Shown piece after piece: positions 18,214-26,708 of a stretch of 64,000 nucleotides of DNA; the first letter of the stretch is position 1; every line of letters starts with the position of its first letter. Made by a program: the position numbers and the translations under genes. Under the pieces are notes generated by a model, which was not told the origin of the DNA, searched no databases, and worked only from the letters and a program-made list of their open reading frames with translations. This DNA is from Bacillota bacterium (GTDB lineage: Bacteria > Bacillota > Limnochordia > Limnochordales > DUMU01). The DNA lies in the NCBI GenBank assembly GCA_012839805.1, contig DUMU01000020.1:1-64000 (forward strand). Direction: 5' to 3'.

Positions 18214-19059
18214 ATGAACGCGATTCCGGCAGAGTCTTCGGCCGTAGAGATCGGCGGAGGAGCAACCCGGGGGCAGAAGCGCTACACCCCCGAAGAGGAT
18301 CGGCGGATACTCGCCGAATGGTGGCAAAAGGAGAAAAGGCCGGCACTCCTTGCGGATCTGGGCCGTACGAAAGCGGCGGTAGCCCAGCGATACTACTTCC
18401 TGCTCCGGGAAATGGGGATAACTCCGGACGAGCATAAGCGGGCGCAGATAGCGCAAGCCGCCCTGCCGCCGGGTCCGCAGCCGGGCGGTCTCCGGCGGCC
18501 GGCAGTAGAGGATACCCAGCGGCGAGGGGAGGCCCCCTGGACACCGGAACGGGAAGCCTTCTTGTGGCGGCAGGCCCGGGCCGGGGTGTCGTTCGAGGAG
18601 ATTGCCGAGGTGCTGGGCGGGGTCACCCCCGGCGAGTGTCGTCAGCGGTACCATTCCATGCTACAGGGAGAAAACGCGCCCAGTCCCGCCCTTGACCGGG
18701 CCAGCGGCACGAGCTCGCACAAGAACGATAAGAACGAAGATGAGAGCAACGAAGATGAGAACGAGGTGTGGGCGGTCCTGGCCGAGGTGCCCGGCCGCTT
18801 GGCCCGCCTCGATTCGCATGTGGAGCAGTTATCTACCCGGGTGACCAGGCTCGAGAGGGTTCTGGAAGCAGTAACCAGGGAAACGGCAGGGGGGACTCCG
18901 GGGGCGGTACACGGGGCGGGAGGGGAGGTAGCGAAGGCAGTTCACGAGCTCAGGCAGAACCTCCTTGCTTTCCTGCGGTTGAACCACTGGGAGAAGATCC
19001 GCCAGCTTCCCGCCTTCCTCGAGAGGCTGGATGAACATTTGCAGCATCTCGAGGGCTGA
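18214..19059 (+). CDS. SANT/Myb-like double-domain protein with coiled coil
   Basis: 281 residues. Two SANT/Myb-like helix-turn-helix units are visible: RYTPEEDRRILAEWW...VAQRYYFLL (about residues 25-68) and PWTPEREAFLWRQARAG...GECRQRYHSML (about 107-150). Both keep the aromatic spacing of the fold. A charged linker (KNDKNEDESNEDENE) leads to a predicted coiled coil (VPGRLARLDSHVEQLSTRVTRLERVLEAV written over about 185-215) and a Leu-rich end. It resembles RsfA-type regulators of sporulating Firmicutes in having a Myb-like domain, but I cannot assign a function. It lies directly upstream of ctsR but ctsR has its own promoter. Confidence 0.6.
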   Translation: MNAIPAESSAVEIGGGATRGQKRYTPEEDRRILAEWWQKEKRPALLADLGRTKAAVAQRYYFLLREMGITPDEHKRAQIAQAALPPGPQPGGLRRPAVEDTQRRGEAPWTPEREAFLWRQARAGVSFEEIAEVLGGVTPGECRQRYHSMLQGENAPSPALDRASGTSSHKNDKNEDESNEDENEVWAVLAEVPGRLARLDSHVEQLSTRVTRLERVLEAVTRETAGGTPGAVHGAGGEVAKAVHELRQNLLAFLRLNHWEKIRQLPAFLERLDEHLQHLEG

Positions 19060-19107
19060 AGCCGGGCGTCCTGGCCCGAGCCGGGGTCGTCCACTTTTTC
19101 TTCTTGA

Positions 19108-19139
19108 TTGACGCGCGCACGGCTGGGGTATGGTATAAT
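19108..19139 (+). promoter_or_regulatory. Candidate sigma-A promoter of the ctsR operon
   Basis: TTGACG (19108-19113) and a perfect TATAAT (19134-19139) preceded by TGG, an extended -10. The 20-nt spacer is longer than ideal, so the extended -10 is probably what matters. The CtsR operator lies just downstream, where bound repressor would block transcription. Confidence 0.6.
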
Positions 19140-19149
19140 GGCGAAGGAA

Positions 19150-19166
19150 GGTCAAGAAAGGTCAAA
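19150..19166 (+). promoter_or_regulatory. CtsR operator (heptad direct repeat)
   Basis: GGTCAAG-AAA-GGTCAAA matches the CtsR consensus of two RGTCAAA heptads separated by three bases, with one mismatch. It lies 11 nt after the -10 and about 25 nt before the ctsR start, so CtsR would repress its own operon, as in B. subtilis. Confidence 0.9.
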
Positions 19167-19191
19167 AGGAGACGGTGAAGGCAAAGGGTCT

Positions 19192-19671
19192 ATGCGGGAA
19201 ACACGAGCACTGGCCGATCGAATCGAGGCGTATCTGCTCCGTCTGCTGGACCAGGCGGCGGGCATGATCGAGGTACGCCGGTGCGATCTGGCGGAGCACT
19301 TTTCCTGCGTGCCTTCCCAGATCAACTACGTGCTCACCACCCGGTTCACGACGGACAGAGGTTACGTAGTAGAAAGCCGGCGGGGAGGTAGCGGCTACAT
19401 CCGCATCGTGCGGGTGGAACCCGCACCGGCGGAGAGCCGCTGGTCCTGGGTGCTTCAGCAGATCGGGGAGACGATCAGCCGGCGCCGGGCGGATAGCCTC
19501 CTGGCCGAATTGGTGCGTCGAGGCTGGATCAACGAACGCCAGGCCATCGTAACCCGGCATATGTTGGAGCGGGAGACAACCTCCCTGCGGGACCTCGAGC
19601 CGGAGTGGCAGGACCTGTTCCGGGCGGCACTGCTAAGGAGCCTTCTCGCCGTCGTCCTGGGCGGCGCCTGA
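19192..19671 (+). CDS. ctsR: Heat-shock repressor CtsR
   Basis: ATG at 19192 begins at the conserved N-terminus (RETRALADRIEAYLLRLL), giving 159 residues, the usual length. The winged helix (VRRCDLAEHFSCVPSQINYV) and the glycine-rich wing (YVVESRRGGSGYIRI), which contacts the operator and senses heat, are present; the C-terminal dimer domain follows. CtsR represses clp genes and is removed by McsB with ClpC on stress. It is the first gene of ctsR-mcsA-mcsB-clpC-radA-disA and autoregulated through the operator at 19150. Confidence 0.95.
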   Translation: MRETRALADRIEAYLLRLLDQAAGMIEVRRCDLAEHFSCVPSQINYVLTTRFTTDRGYVVESRRGGSGYIRIVRVEPAPAESRWSWVLQQIGETISRRRADSLLAELVRRGWINERQAIVTRHMLERETTSLRDLEPEWQDLFRAALLRSLLAVVLGGA

Positions 19672-19779
19672 GGCGAAGGCCGACGGCAAAAGCCGGCGGC
19701 AGGGGCGAACGACAGGAACGAACGACGGGGGCGAACGACAAGAGCGAGCGCTAACGGGCGGGAGATGGGAGGGGTCGAA

Positions 19780-20433
19780 ATGCTATGCGAGGAGTGTCAC
19801 GAAAGGCCGGCGACGGTTCACGTGGTGACCCAGATCAACGGGCACAAGAGCGAAAAGTGGATTTGTGAAGAGTGTGCCCGTTCCCACCAGGAGTTGCAGA
19901 CTTTCGGGTTCAACCCGCAATCGGCGGTCTTCGCTTTCCAAAACCTGCTCAGCAGCCTTTTCGATGCCGAACGGAGCGGGCTGGGGAATGCGGCTGCTTC
20001 CCAGCCCCGTAGCCGGGCCGCCCGTTCGGACCGGTGTGAGGTATGCGGGACCACCCTGGCCGACTTCCGGCGCACCGGGTTGCTCGGATGTGCCCACTGT
20101 TACCGGCAGTTTTCCGGCCCCCTGGAATCCGTGATCCGGCGGGTCCAGGGAGGGAACACGCACCGCGGGCGGCGTCCGCAAGGAGCGGTGACGCCGGCGC
20201 CGGCCGGCAAGGCGGGAGCGGGAGCAACCCCGGCCATGGCGGCGACGGCGACGCCGGAAGCAACCGACCGGGCGGCTCAAATAGCCCGCCTCCGGGAGGA
20301 GATGCGGCAGGCCGTCGCGGAAGAACGGTACGAGGAGGCCGCCCGCCTGCGGGATGAGATCCGCCGTTTAGAGCAGGAGGAGCACGCCAAGCAAGAGCCC
20401 TCGGCGGGTCGTGGCCCGCAGCGAACGGTGTGA
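19780..20433 (+). CDS. mcsA: McsA, activator of the McsB arginine kinase
   Basis: ATG 19780 is preferred over the in-frame ATG at 19765 because GGGAGGGG lies just before it and the protein then begins MLCEECHERPA as in relatives. 217 residues. Two zinc-binding modules (CEECHERP...CEEC and CEVCG...CAHC) are followed by a Gly/Ala-rich linker and a C-terminal UVR motif (EEMRQAVAEERYEEAARLRD) that contacts ClpC-like or McsB partners. McsA stimulates McsB kinase activity and modulates CtsR. The linker (about residues 125-170) is longer and more Ala/Gly-rich than usual. Confidence 0.92.
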   Translation: MLCEECHERPATVHVVTQINGHKSEKWICEECARSHQELQTFGFNPQSAVFAFQNLLSSLFDAERSGLGNAAASQPRSRAARSDRCEVCGTTLADFRRTGLLGCAHCYRQFSGPLESVIRRVQGGNTHRGRRPQGAVTPAPAGKAGAGATPAMAATATPEATDRAAQIARLREEMRQAVAEERYEEAARLRDEIRRLEQEEHAKQEPSAGRGPQRTV

Positions 20434-20447
20434 AGGGGGGACCGGCG

Positions 20448-21524
20448 ATGGAGGTGGAGGATCTGATCCGCCATGGCGGCGTGGGTTGGATGGGCGGCAG
20501 CGGCGCCGAAAGCGACGTGGTTTTGAGTTCACGCGTGCGGCTCGCCCGTAACCTGGAGGACGTTCCTTTCCCCGGGGCGGCGAGCGACGAGCAACGGGAA
20601 CACGTTTACGAGCTGGTTCGCAGCGCTACGCAGCGGGCCCGGGGCCTGGGAAACCTCCAGCCCTTCCGCCTCGACGATCTTCCGGCGCTGGACCGGCAGA
20701 TCCTGGTGGAACGGCACCTCATCAGCCCACAGCAGGCCGATGGCGGCCGGGGGCGCGGGGTGGTGATCCGGGATGATGAGGCGGTCAGCATCATGGTCAA
20801 CGAGGAGGACCACCTGCGTATCCAGGGCTTTTATCCCGGGCTCGAGCTGGAGCGAGCTTTCGAGCTGGCCACCCGCTTCGACGATTTCCTCGCTTCCGAG
20901 CTGCGTTACGCTTTCGACGGGCGGCTCGGGTATTTGACCGCCTGTCCCACCAACCTCGGAACGGGGCTACGGGCTTCGGTGATGGTTCACCTGCCGGCTC
21001 TTACCATGGCCGAACAGATGCGCCGTCTCGCCCACGGTCTCGGCCAGGTCGGACTGGTGGTAAGGGGGCTCTACGGTGAGGGAAGCGAGATGGCGGGCAG
21101 CATATACCAGATTTCTAACCAGCTGACGCTGGGGCCCACCGAAGACGAGGTGCTCTCGCACCTGCAAGAGGTGACGCGCCAGGTCATCCAGCAGGAGCGC
21201 CGGGCTCGCCAGGCCATGCTGGAGCAGAACCGGGTCGCCCTTGAAGACCGGGTATGGCGGGCTCTAGGAACCCTTCGTTATGCACGCCGCTTGAGCACGA
21301 CGGAGGCGTTGGAGCACCTCTCCGACGTTCGTCTGGGAATCGACCTGGGCCTTATCACCGGCATTGCTCCCACTATCTTGCAGGAGCTTTTGGTTCAGAT
21401 CCGGCCGGCCCACCTGCAGCGTCTCACTCATCACGAGATGACGGCGGAGGAGCGGGACGTGGTCCGGGCAAGCTGGATCAGGCGACGGATCGCCCGGGCA
21501 TTGGGGGAGCAAACCCAGGCTTGA
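20448..21524 (+). CDS. mcsB: Protein-arginine kinase McsB
   Basis: ATG 20448 follows AAGGGGGG and gives the family start (MEVEDLIRHGGVGWM); 358 residues. Phosphagen-kinase motifs are present: SSRVRLARNLEDVPFP near residue 30, IMVNEEDHLRIQG in the middle, and ACPTNLGTGLRASVMVHL as the nucleotide-binding segment. McsB phosphorylates arginines on damaged proteins and on CtsR, marking them for ClpC-ClpP. It follows mcsA with a 14-nt gap and precedes clpC in the standard order. Confidence 0.95.
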   Translation: MEVEDLIRHGGVGWMGGSGAESDVVLSSRVRLARNLEDVPFPGAASDEQREHVYELVRSATQRARGLGNLQPFRLDDLPALDRQILVERHLISPQQADGGRGRGVVIRDDEAVSIMVNEEDHLRIQGFYPGLELERAFELATRFDDFLASELRYAFDGRLGYLTACPTNLGTGLRASVMVHLPALTMAEQMRRLAHGLGQVGLVVRGLYGEGSEMAGSIYQISNQLTLGPTEDEVLSHLQEVTRQVIQQERRARQAMLEQNRVALEDRVWRALGTLRYARRLSTTEALEHLSDVRLGIDLGLITGIAPTILQELLVQIRPAHLQRLTHHEMTAEERDVVRASWIRRRIARALGEQTQA

Positions 21525-21569
21525 GCCGGCCAGGTCTGAGCTGACTGCAAATCAGTTGGTGGAAGGAAG

Positions 21570-24089
21570 GTGGAGGGATTGTTTGGCAAGTTCACGGACC
21601 GAGCGCAAAGAGTCGTCGTTTATTCCCAGGAAGAGGCCCGTCGCCTCGGCTATAACGCCGTCGGAACCGAGCACATCCTTCTCGGGCTCTGTGCTGAAGG
21701 GGAAGGAGTGGCGGCGCGGGCTCTCCAGTCGCTGGGAATCAGCCTGGATAGAGTGAGAGCAGAGGTCGAAAAGGTGATCGGCCGGGGCGAGGGTAACCCG
21801 GTCGCCCAGCCCACCTTCACCCCGCGGGCCAAACGGGTGCTGGAACTCGCCTTCGACGAGGCTCGGAACCTTGGCCATACCTACATCGGGACCGAGCACA
21901 TCTTGCTCGGACTGATCCGGGAAGGCGAGGGGGTTGGGGCCCAGGTCCTGAAGAACCTGGGAGCCGACGTGGACAAAGTGCGGCGCACCGTCATCGAACT
22001 CCTCGGAGGTGCGGCTGCCGCCGGCGCCAAGCAAAGTGCTCGGGGCCGGCGCACGCCCACCCTGGACCAGTACGGCCGGGACCTGACCGAGCAGGCGCGG
22101 GAGGGCAAGCTCGACCCGGTTCTGCTGAGGGAGAAGGAGATCCAGCGGGTGATCCAGGTCCTTTCGCGGCGGACCAAGAATAACCCCGTGCTCATCGGTG
22201 AACCCGGGGTCGGCAAGACCGCCATCGTGGAGGGCCTGGCTCAGAAGATCGTGGCCGGCAACGTACCGGAGACGCTCCTCGGCAAGCGGGTGGTCGCTTT
22301 GGACCTGGGCGCGCTGGTGGCGGGCTCGAAATTCCGCGGCGAGTTCGAGGAGCGGCTGAAGAAAGTGATGGACGAGATCCGCACCGCCGGGGACGTCATC
22401 CTCTTCATCGACGAGATGCACACCATCATCGGGGCCGGGGCGGCCGAAGGCGCGATCGATGCTTCGAATATCCTCAAGCCCGCTCTGGCCCGGGGTGAAC
22501 TGCAAGCCATCGGGGCGACCACCATCGATGAGTACCGCAAGCACGTGGAGAAAGACGCCGCCCTGGAACGGCGCTTCCAGCCCATCATGGTGGAAGAGCC
22601 GACGGTGGAGCAGACGATACGGATTCTCGAAGGACTTCGTGATCGCTACGAGGCGCACCACCGGGTCAAGATCACCGACGAAGCGCTGCGGGCGGCCGCT
22701 CGCCTTTCCGACCGGTACGTTACCGACCGCTACCTTCCCGACAAGGCCATCGACCTGGTGGACGAGGCGGCGTCGAAAGTGCGCCTGAAGGCGCTGGTAG
22801 CTCCGCCCGAGCTCAAAGAGCTGGAGGAGAAGATCGAAAAGACCCGGCTGGAGAAGGAGGCTGCCATCAAGAACGAAGAGTTTGAGAAGGCGGCAGAACT
22901 CCGGGACCGGGAGCAAAAACTCCAGGACGAGCTCAACCAGCGGCGTGAACAGTGGAGGAACGACCGCAGCCGTAAGGAGTCGGTGGTGACCGAAGAGGAC
23001 ATCGCCGAGGTGGTCTCGAGCTGGACGGGCATTCCGGTAAAGCGCCTGGCCGAGGAGGAGACCGAGAGGTTGCTCCACCTGGAAGAGATCCTGCACCAGC
23101 GGGTGGTGGGCCAGGACGAGGCGATCGAGGCGGTGGCGCGGGCGATTCGCCGGGCCCGGGCGGGGCTCAAGAACCCGAAGCGCCCCATCGGTTCGTTCAT
23201 CTTCCTCGGCCCGACCGGGGTCGGCAAGAGCGAGCTCGCGCGGGCTTTGGCGGAAGCGCTCTTCGGTGACGAAGACGCCATGATCCGGCTCGACATGTCG
23301 GAGTACATGGAGCGGCACACCGTCTCCCGGCTGATGGGAGCACCGCCCGGATACGTCGGATACGAGGAAGGCGGGCAGCTGACCGAACAGGTGCGCCGGC
23401 ACCCATACTCGGTAGTTCTCTTCGACGAGGTAGAGAAGGCGCATCCGGAGGTCTTCAACGTTCTGCTCCAGGTGCTCGAAGACGGCCGGCTCACCGATGC
23501 CCAGGGACGGACGGTCGACTTCCGCAACACGGTGCTGATCATGACCAGCAACGTGGGGGCCCATGAGATCCAGCGCTCTACCGCCATCGGTTTCCGCAAG
23601 ACCGAGGATGAGCGTTCCAACTATGAGCAGATGAAGTCGAAGGTCATGGATGAACTGCGGCGCACCTTCCGGCCGGAGTTCCTCAACCGGATCGATGAGA
23701 TCATCGTCTTCCACTCGCTCACCCGGGACGATATAAAGAAGATCGTAGACATCATGTTGCGGGAGATCCAGGGCGAGCTGAAAGAGCGGGAGATGAGCCT
23801 GGTCGTCACCGATCGGGCCAAGGAATTCCTGGTCGACAAAGGATTCGATCGGGAATACGGGGCGCGTCCGCTGCGGCGGGCGATCCAGCGTTACGTGGAA
23901 AACCCGCTCTCCGAAGAGGTGTTGAAAGGGCGGTTCAAGGAGGGTACGACCGTCTACGCCGACGTCCGGGACGGCGAGATCGTCTTCTCGGATACACCGC
24001 CCGAGACGCTGAAGGAGGGGGAGCCACCCCAACCCGAGCCGGCGATGGTCAGCGAAGGCCCGGGTTCCGGGGGCGAAGACCGGCGCTGA
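21570..24089 (+). CDS. clpC: Clp protease ATPase ClpC
   Basis: 839 residues if GTG 21570 is used; a TTG at 21579 is an alternative that begins at [10 protein letters not shown]. Domains in order: two Clp_N repeats (about 1-140, each with GTEHILLGL), AAA1 ([15 protein letters not shown], about 210), a UVR/M-domain coiled coil ([20 protein letters not shown], about 415-450), AAA2 ([16 protein letters not shown], about 547; [11 protein letters not shown]) and the C-terminal sensor/D2-small domain. [12 protein letters not shown] contains the IGF/VGF-type loop that docks ClpP. It unfolds arginine-phosphorylated substrates for ClpP. Length and motifs are complete. Confidence 0.97.
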   Translation: MEGLFGKFTDRAQRVVVYSQEEARRLGYNAVGTEHILLGLCAEGEGVAARALQSLGISLDRVRAEVEKVIGRGEGNPVAQPTFTPRAKRVLELAFDEARNLGHTYIGTEHILLGLIREGEGVGAQVLKNLGADVDKVRRTVIELLGGAAAAGAKQSARGRRTPTLDQYGRDLTEQAREGKLDPVLLREKEIQRVIQVLSRRTKNNPVLIGEPGVGKTAIVEGLAQKIVAGNVPETLLGKRVVALDLGALVAGSKFRGEFEERLKKVMDEIRTAGDVILFIDEMHTIIGAGAAEGAIDASNILKPALARGELQAIGATTIDEYRKHVEKDAALERRFQPIMVEEPTVEQTIRILEGLRDRYEAHHRVKITDEALRAAARLSDRYVTDRYLPDKAIDLVDEAASKVRLKALVAPPELKELEEKIEKTRLEKEAAIKNEEFEKAAELRDREQKLQDELNQRREQWRNDRSRKESVVTEEDIAEVVSSWTGIPVKRLAEEETERLLHLEEILHQRVVGQDEAIEAVARAIRRARAGLKNPKRPIGSFIFLGPTGVGKSELARALAEALFGDEDAMIRLDMSEYMERHTVSRLMGAPPGYVGYEEGGQLTEQVRRHPYSVVLFDEVEKAHPEVFNVLLQVLEDGRLTDAQGRTVDFRNTVLIMTSNVGAHEIQRSTAIGFRKTEDERSNYEQMKSKVMDELRRTFRPEFLNRIDEIIVFHSLTRDDIKKIVDIMLREIQGELKEREMSLVVTDRAKEFLVDKGFDREYGARPLRRAIQRYVENPLSEEVLKGRFKEGTTVYADVRDGEIVFSDTPPETLKEGEPPQPEPAMVSEGPGSGGEDRR

Positions 24090-24115
24090 AAACCGGGAGG
24101 TAAAAAGGGGCAAGG

Positions 24116-25594
24116 ATGGCGCGGGAGAAGGCGGTCTACGTCTGCGAGGTCTGTGGACAGGTGGCGCCCAAGTGGCAGGGTCGCTGCCATGCCTGCGGTA
24201 GCTGGAACAGCTTCGCCTTGCGTTCACCGGCGGTCGACGAGGCACCCGTCCGCCCCTCCCGCAAGCTCCTTTCGGCATGGCAGGACGCCCAGGCCGCAGC
24301 CGGCGCCAGCGCCGCCTGGGAGTTGGTCTCGCCCCCGGCTTCCGCTGCGGCCCCAACGGCCCTAACTGCCGGCCCGGCGTCTATCGAAGGGTTACGGAGC
24401 CTTTCCCAATGCATCGGCGCCGTCGAGCCCCGGTGGCCGACCGGGATCTCGGAGCTCGACCGGGTGCTCGGCGGCGGCATCGTCCCGGGATCCGTCGTCT
24501 TGCTGGGCGGTGAACCGGGCATCGGCAAATCCACCCTCTTGCTCCAGGCCGGGAACCAGCTGGCCCTGCAGGGGCATGGTGTGCTGTACGTGGCCGGGGA
24601 AGAGTCGGCACCCCAGATCGGCAGCCGGGCCGAGCGGCTGGGGGCGAGAGCCGATCGCTTCTTCTTGCTCAACCGCAACTCCCTCACCGACGTCTTCGTG
24701 GCCACCGGGCGACTGAAACCCGACCTGCTACTCGTCGATTCCCTCCAAACCGTGTTCAATCCCGAACTCGAAGCTCCTCCCGGGTCACTGGCACAGGTCC
24801 GGCAGGTGGCGGTGGATCTTCTGGCCCTGGCCAAAGGGGGCGGGCCGACGATCATATTAGTGGGGCACGTCACCAAAAGCGGTCTGCTCGCCGGCCCCAA
24901 AGTGATCGAACATATCGTGGACGTCGTCCTGTCTTTTGAGGGTGAGCGCCGTTCGTCGCTCCGGCTCCTGCGGGCGGTGAAAAACCGGTTTGGTTCCACC
25001 CAGGAAGTGGGTATTCTTGAGATGGGAGAACAAGGGTTGGCGTCAGTTATCGACCCCTCCCAGGTTTTCCTGGGTGAACGCCCTATGGATGCCCCCGGGT
25101 CGGTGGTACTGGCCACCACGGAAGGCTACCGCCCGGTACTGGTCGAGGTGCAGGCCCTGGTCACGGCGGCCCCTTTCGGGGGAACACCACGGCGGCTGAT
25201 GACCGGCATTGACCCGGCCCGGGCCGCCATGGTCCTGGCGGTGCTGGAAAAGCGAGCCGGGCTCAACCTGATGGCTACCGATGTATACGTCAACGTGGCC
25301 GGCGGGCTTCCCGTGGAAGAGCCGGCGGCCGATCTCGCGGTGGCGCTGGCGGTCGCCTCCAGCCTGCGGGGGGTCCCGGTGCCCGCCGACCTGGTCGTAG
25401 CCGGGGAAGTGGGGCTCACCGGCGAGGTACGCAGCGTGAATCTGGCCGAGCAGCGGGTGGCCGAAGCGGCGCGGGCGGGATTCCGGCGCATGCTCCTGCC
25501 GGCCGGCAACGCCCGCCGGTTGGCTCTCCGGGCCGACCTGGAGGTAGAGCCGGTGAGCAAAGTGGAGGAAGCACTGGCCTGGGTGGCGGCTTGA
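24116..25594 (+). CDS. radA: DNA repair protein RadA
   Basis: 492 residues. N-terminal C4 zinc finger (CEVCGQVAPKWQGRCHACG), RecA-like ATPase with GGEPGIGKSTLLLQAG (about residue 130), the RadA-specific VKNRFGSTQEVG motif and a C-terminal Lon-protease-like domain (VYVNVAGGLPVEEPAADLAV) are all visible. RadA is a branch-migration helicase in homologous recombination. A Pro/Ala-rich insert lies between the zinc finger and the ATPase core. It is 26 nt after clpC and before disA, as in other Firmicutes. Confidence 0.95.
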   Translation: MAREKAVYVCEVCGQVAPKWQGRCHACGSWNSFALRSPAVDEAPVRPSRKLLSAWQDAQAAAGASAAWELVSPPASAAAPTALTAGPASIEGLRSLSQCIGAVEPRWPTGISELDRVLGGGIVPGSVVLLGGEPGIGKSTLLLQAGNQLALQGHGVLYVAGEESAPQIGSRAERLGARADRFFLLNRNSLTDVFVATGRLKPDLLLVDSLQTVFNPELEAPPGSLAQVRQVAVDLLALAKGGGPTIILVGHVTKSGLLAGPKVIEHIVDVVLSFEGERRSSLRLLRAVKNRFGSTQEVGILEMGEQGLASVIDPSQVFLGERPMDAPGSVVLATTEGYRPVLVEVQALVTAAPFGGTPRRLMTGIDPARAAMVLAVLEKRAGLNLMATDVYVNVAGGLPVEEPAADLAVALAVASSLRGVPVPADLVVAGEVGLTGEVRSVNLAEQRVAEAARAGFRRMLLPAGNARRLALRADLEVEPVSKVEEALAWVAA

Positions 25595-25631
25595 CGGAAG
25601 TCTAAGCCGGGGAAAGCCGAGGGGTGGGAGA

Positions 25632-26708
25632 ATGGCAGAGGAGCGTTTGAGCGAGGCAATGCTACGGGCCTTGCGCATGGTAGCGCCGGGGACGGTGCTC
25701 TACGAGGGGCTGGAAAACGTCCTGCGGGCCCGTACCGGCGCGCTCATCGTGGTGGGTGATACCCCGGAAGTCCTGGCCCTCGTGGATGGAGGCTTCCGGA
25801 TCGATGCCGAACTCAACCCTTCGGCCCTCTATGAACTCTGCAAGATGGATGGTGCCATCATCCTCTCCAGTGACGCCCGCCGGATCTTGCTGGCGAACGT
25901 CCAGTTGCAGCCGGATCCGATGTTGCCCACCCAGGAGACGGGAACTCGCCATCGCACGGCGGAACGGGTAGCTCGCCAAACCGGCCAGCTCGTGATTGCC
26001 ATCTCCCAGCGAAGGAACGTGATCACCCTCTACCAGGGAAACTGGAGATACCTCCTTCCCGAGGTGAGCGTGCTGCTCACCAAAGCCAACCAGGCCCTTT
26101 CCACGCTGGAGAAATACAAGGCGGTGCTGGAGCAAGCCCTTACCGAGTTGAGTGCCCTCGAGTTTGAGGGTCTGGTTACCCTGCAGGATGTGGTCACGGT
26201 AATCCAGCGGGCGCAAATGGTCGACCGGATCGTGCGAGAGATCCAAAGATACGTGGTGGAACTGGGCTCTGAGGGTCGTCTCGTCGACCTCCAGATGGAG
26301 GAGACCCTGAACGGCCTGGAAAACGAGGGCCTGCTGACGGTGAAGGATTACCGGGCGAGTGACGAGGCGCCACCGGCGGAGCAAATCTGGAAGACCCTAG
26401 AAGGATGGCCTTCGGAACAGGTGGTCGACCCGGTCCAGGTAGCCCGGGCCCTGGGATACGGGCCGGCGGTACCGAACCTGGACCAACCGGTAACCCCTCG
26501 GGGCTACCGCCTGCTCAACAAGATCCCGCGGCTGCCGGTACCGGTCATCGACAACCTGGTGCGAACTTTCTCGCATTTGCCGGCGGTGCTCACCGCCACC
26601 GTCGAAGAGCTCGATGCCGTGGACGGCATTGGCGAAGTGCGGGCCAAGAGCATCAAGGACGGGCTGCGCCGCCTGCGGGACCAGGCCGTCCTCGACCGCC
26701 GCCTTTAA
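25632..26708 (+). CDS. disA: Diadenylate cyclase DisA (DNA integrity scanning)
   Basis: 358 residues. The DAC domain shows the DGA motif (KMDGAIILSSD) and the RHRTAERVAR motif that bind ATP, followed by AISQRRNVITLY. A helical linker and a C-terminal helix-hairpin-helix domain (LTATVEELDAVDGIGEVRAKS) that recognises branched DNA complete the octameric enzyme. It makes c-di-AMP and reports DNA damage. The last bases overlap the end of the broken ABC exporter gene on the other strand by 4 nt. Confidence 0.96.
   Translation: MAEERLSEAMLRALRMVAPGTVLYEGLENVLRARTGALIVVGDTPEVLALVDGGFRIDAELNPSALYELCKMDGAIILSSDARRILLANVQLQPDPMLPTQETGTRHRTAERVARQTGQLVIAISQRRNVITLYQGNWRYLLPEVSVLLTKANQALSTLEKYKAVLEQALTELSALEFEGLVTLQDVVTVIQRAQMVDRIVREIQRYVVELGSEGRLVDLQMEETLNGLENEGLLTVKDYRASDEAPPAEQIWKTLEGWPSEQVVDPVQVARALGYGPAVPNLDQPVTPRGYRLLNKIPRLPVPVIDNLVRTFSHLPAVLTATVEELDAVDGIGEVRAKSIKDGLRRLRDQAVLDRRL

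Noticed and set aside
19061..19100. CGGGC/GCCCG hairpin followed by a T-rich stretch after the SANT-like gene
   Set aside because: The stem is only five base pairs and the T-rich part is broken by C residues and lies some 14 nt away; too weak to call a terminator.
21552..24356. Very long open frame on the minus strand opposite clpC
   Set aside because: It is antisense to clpC, whose motifs are complete; GC-rich third positions create such frames. The product has no recognisable domain.
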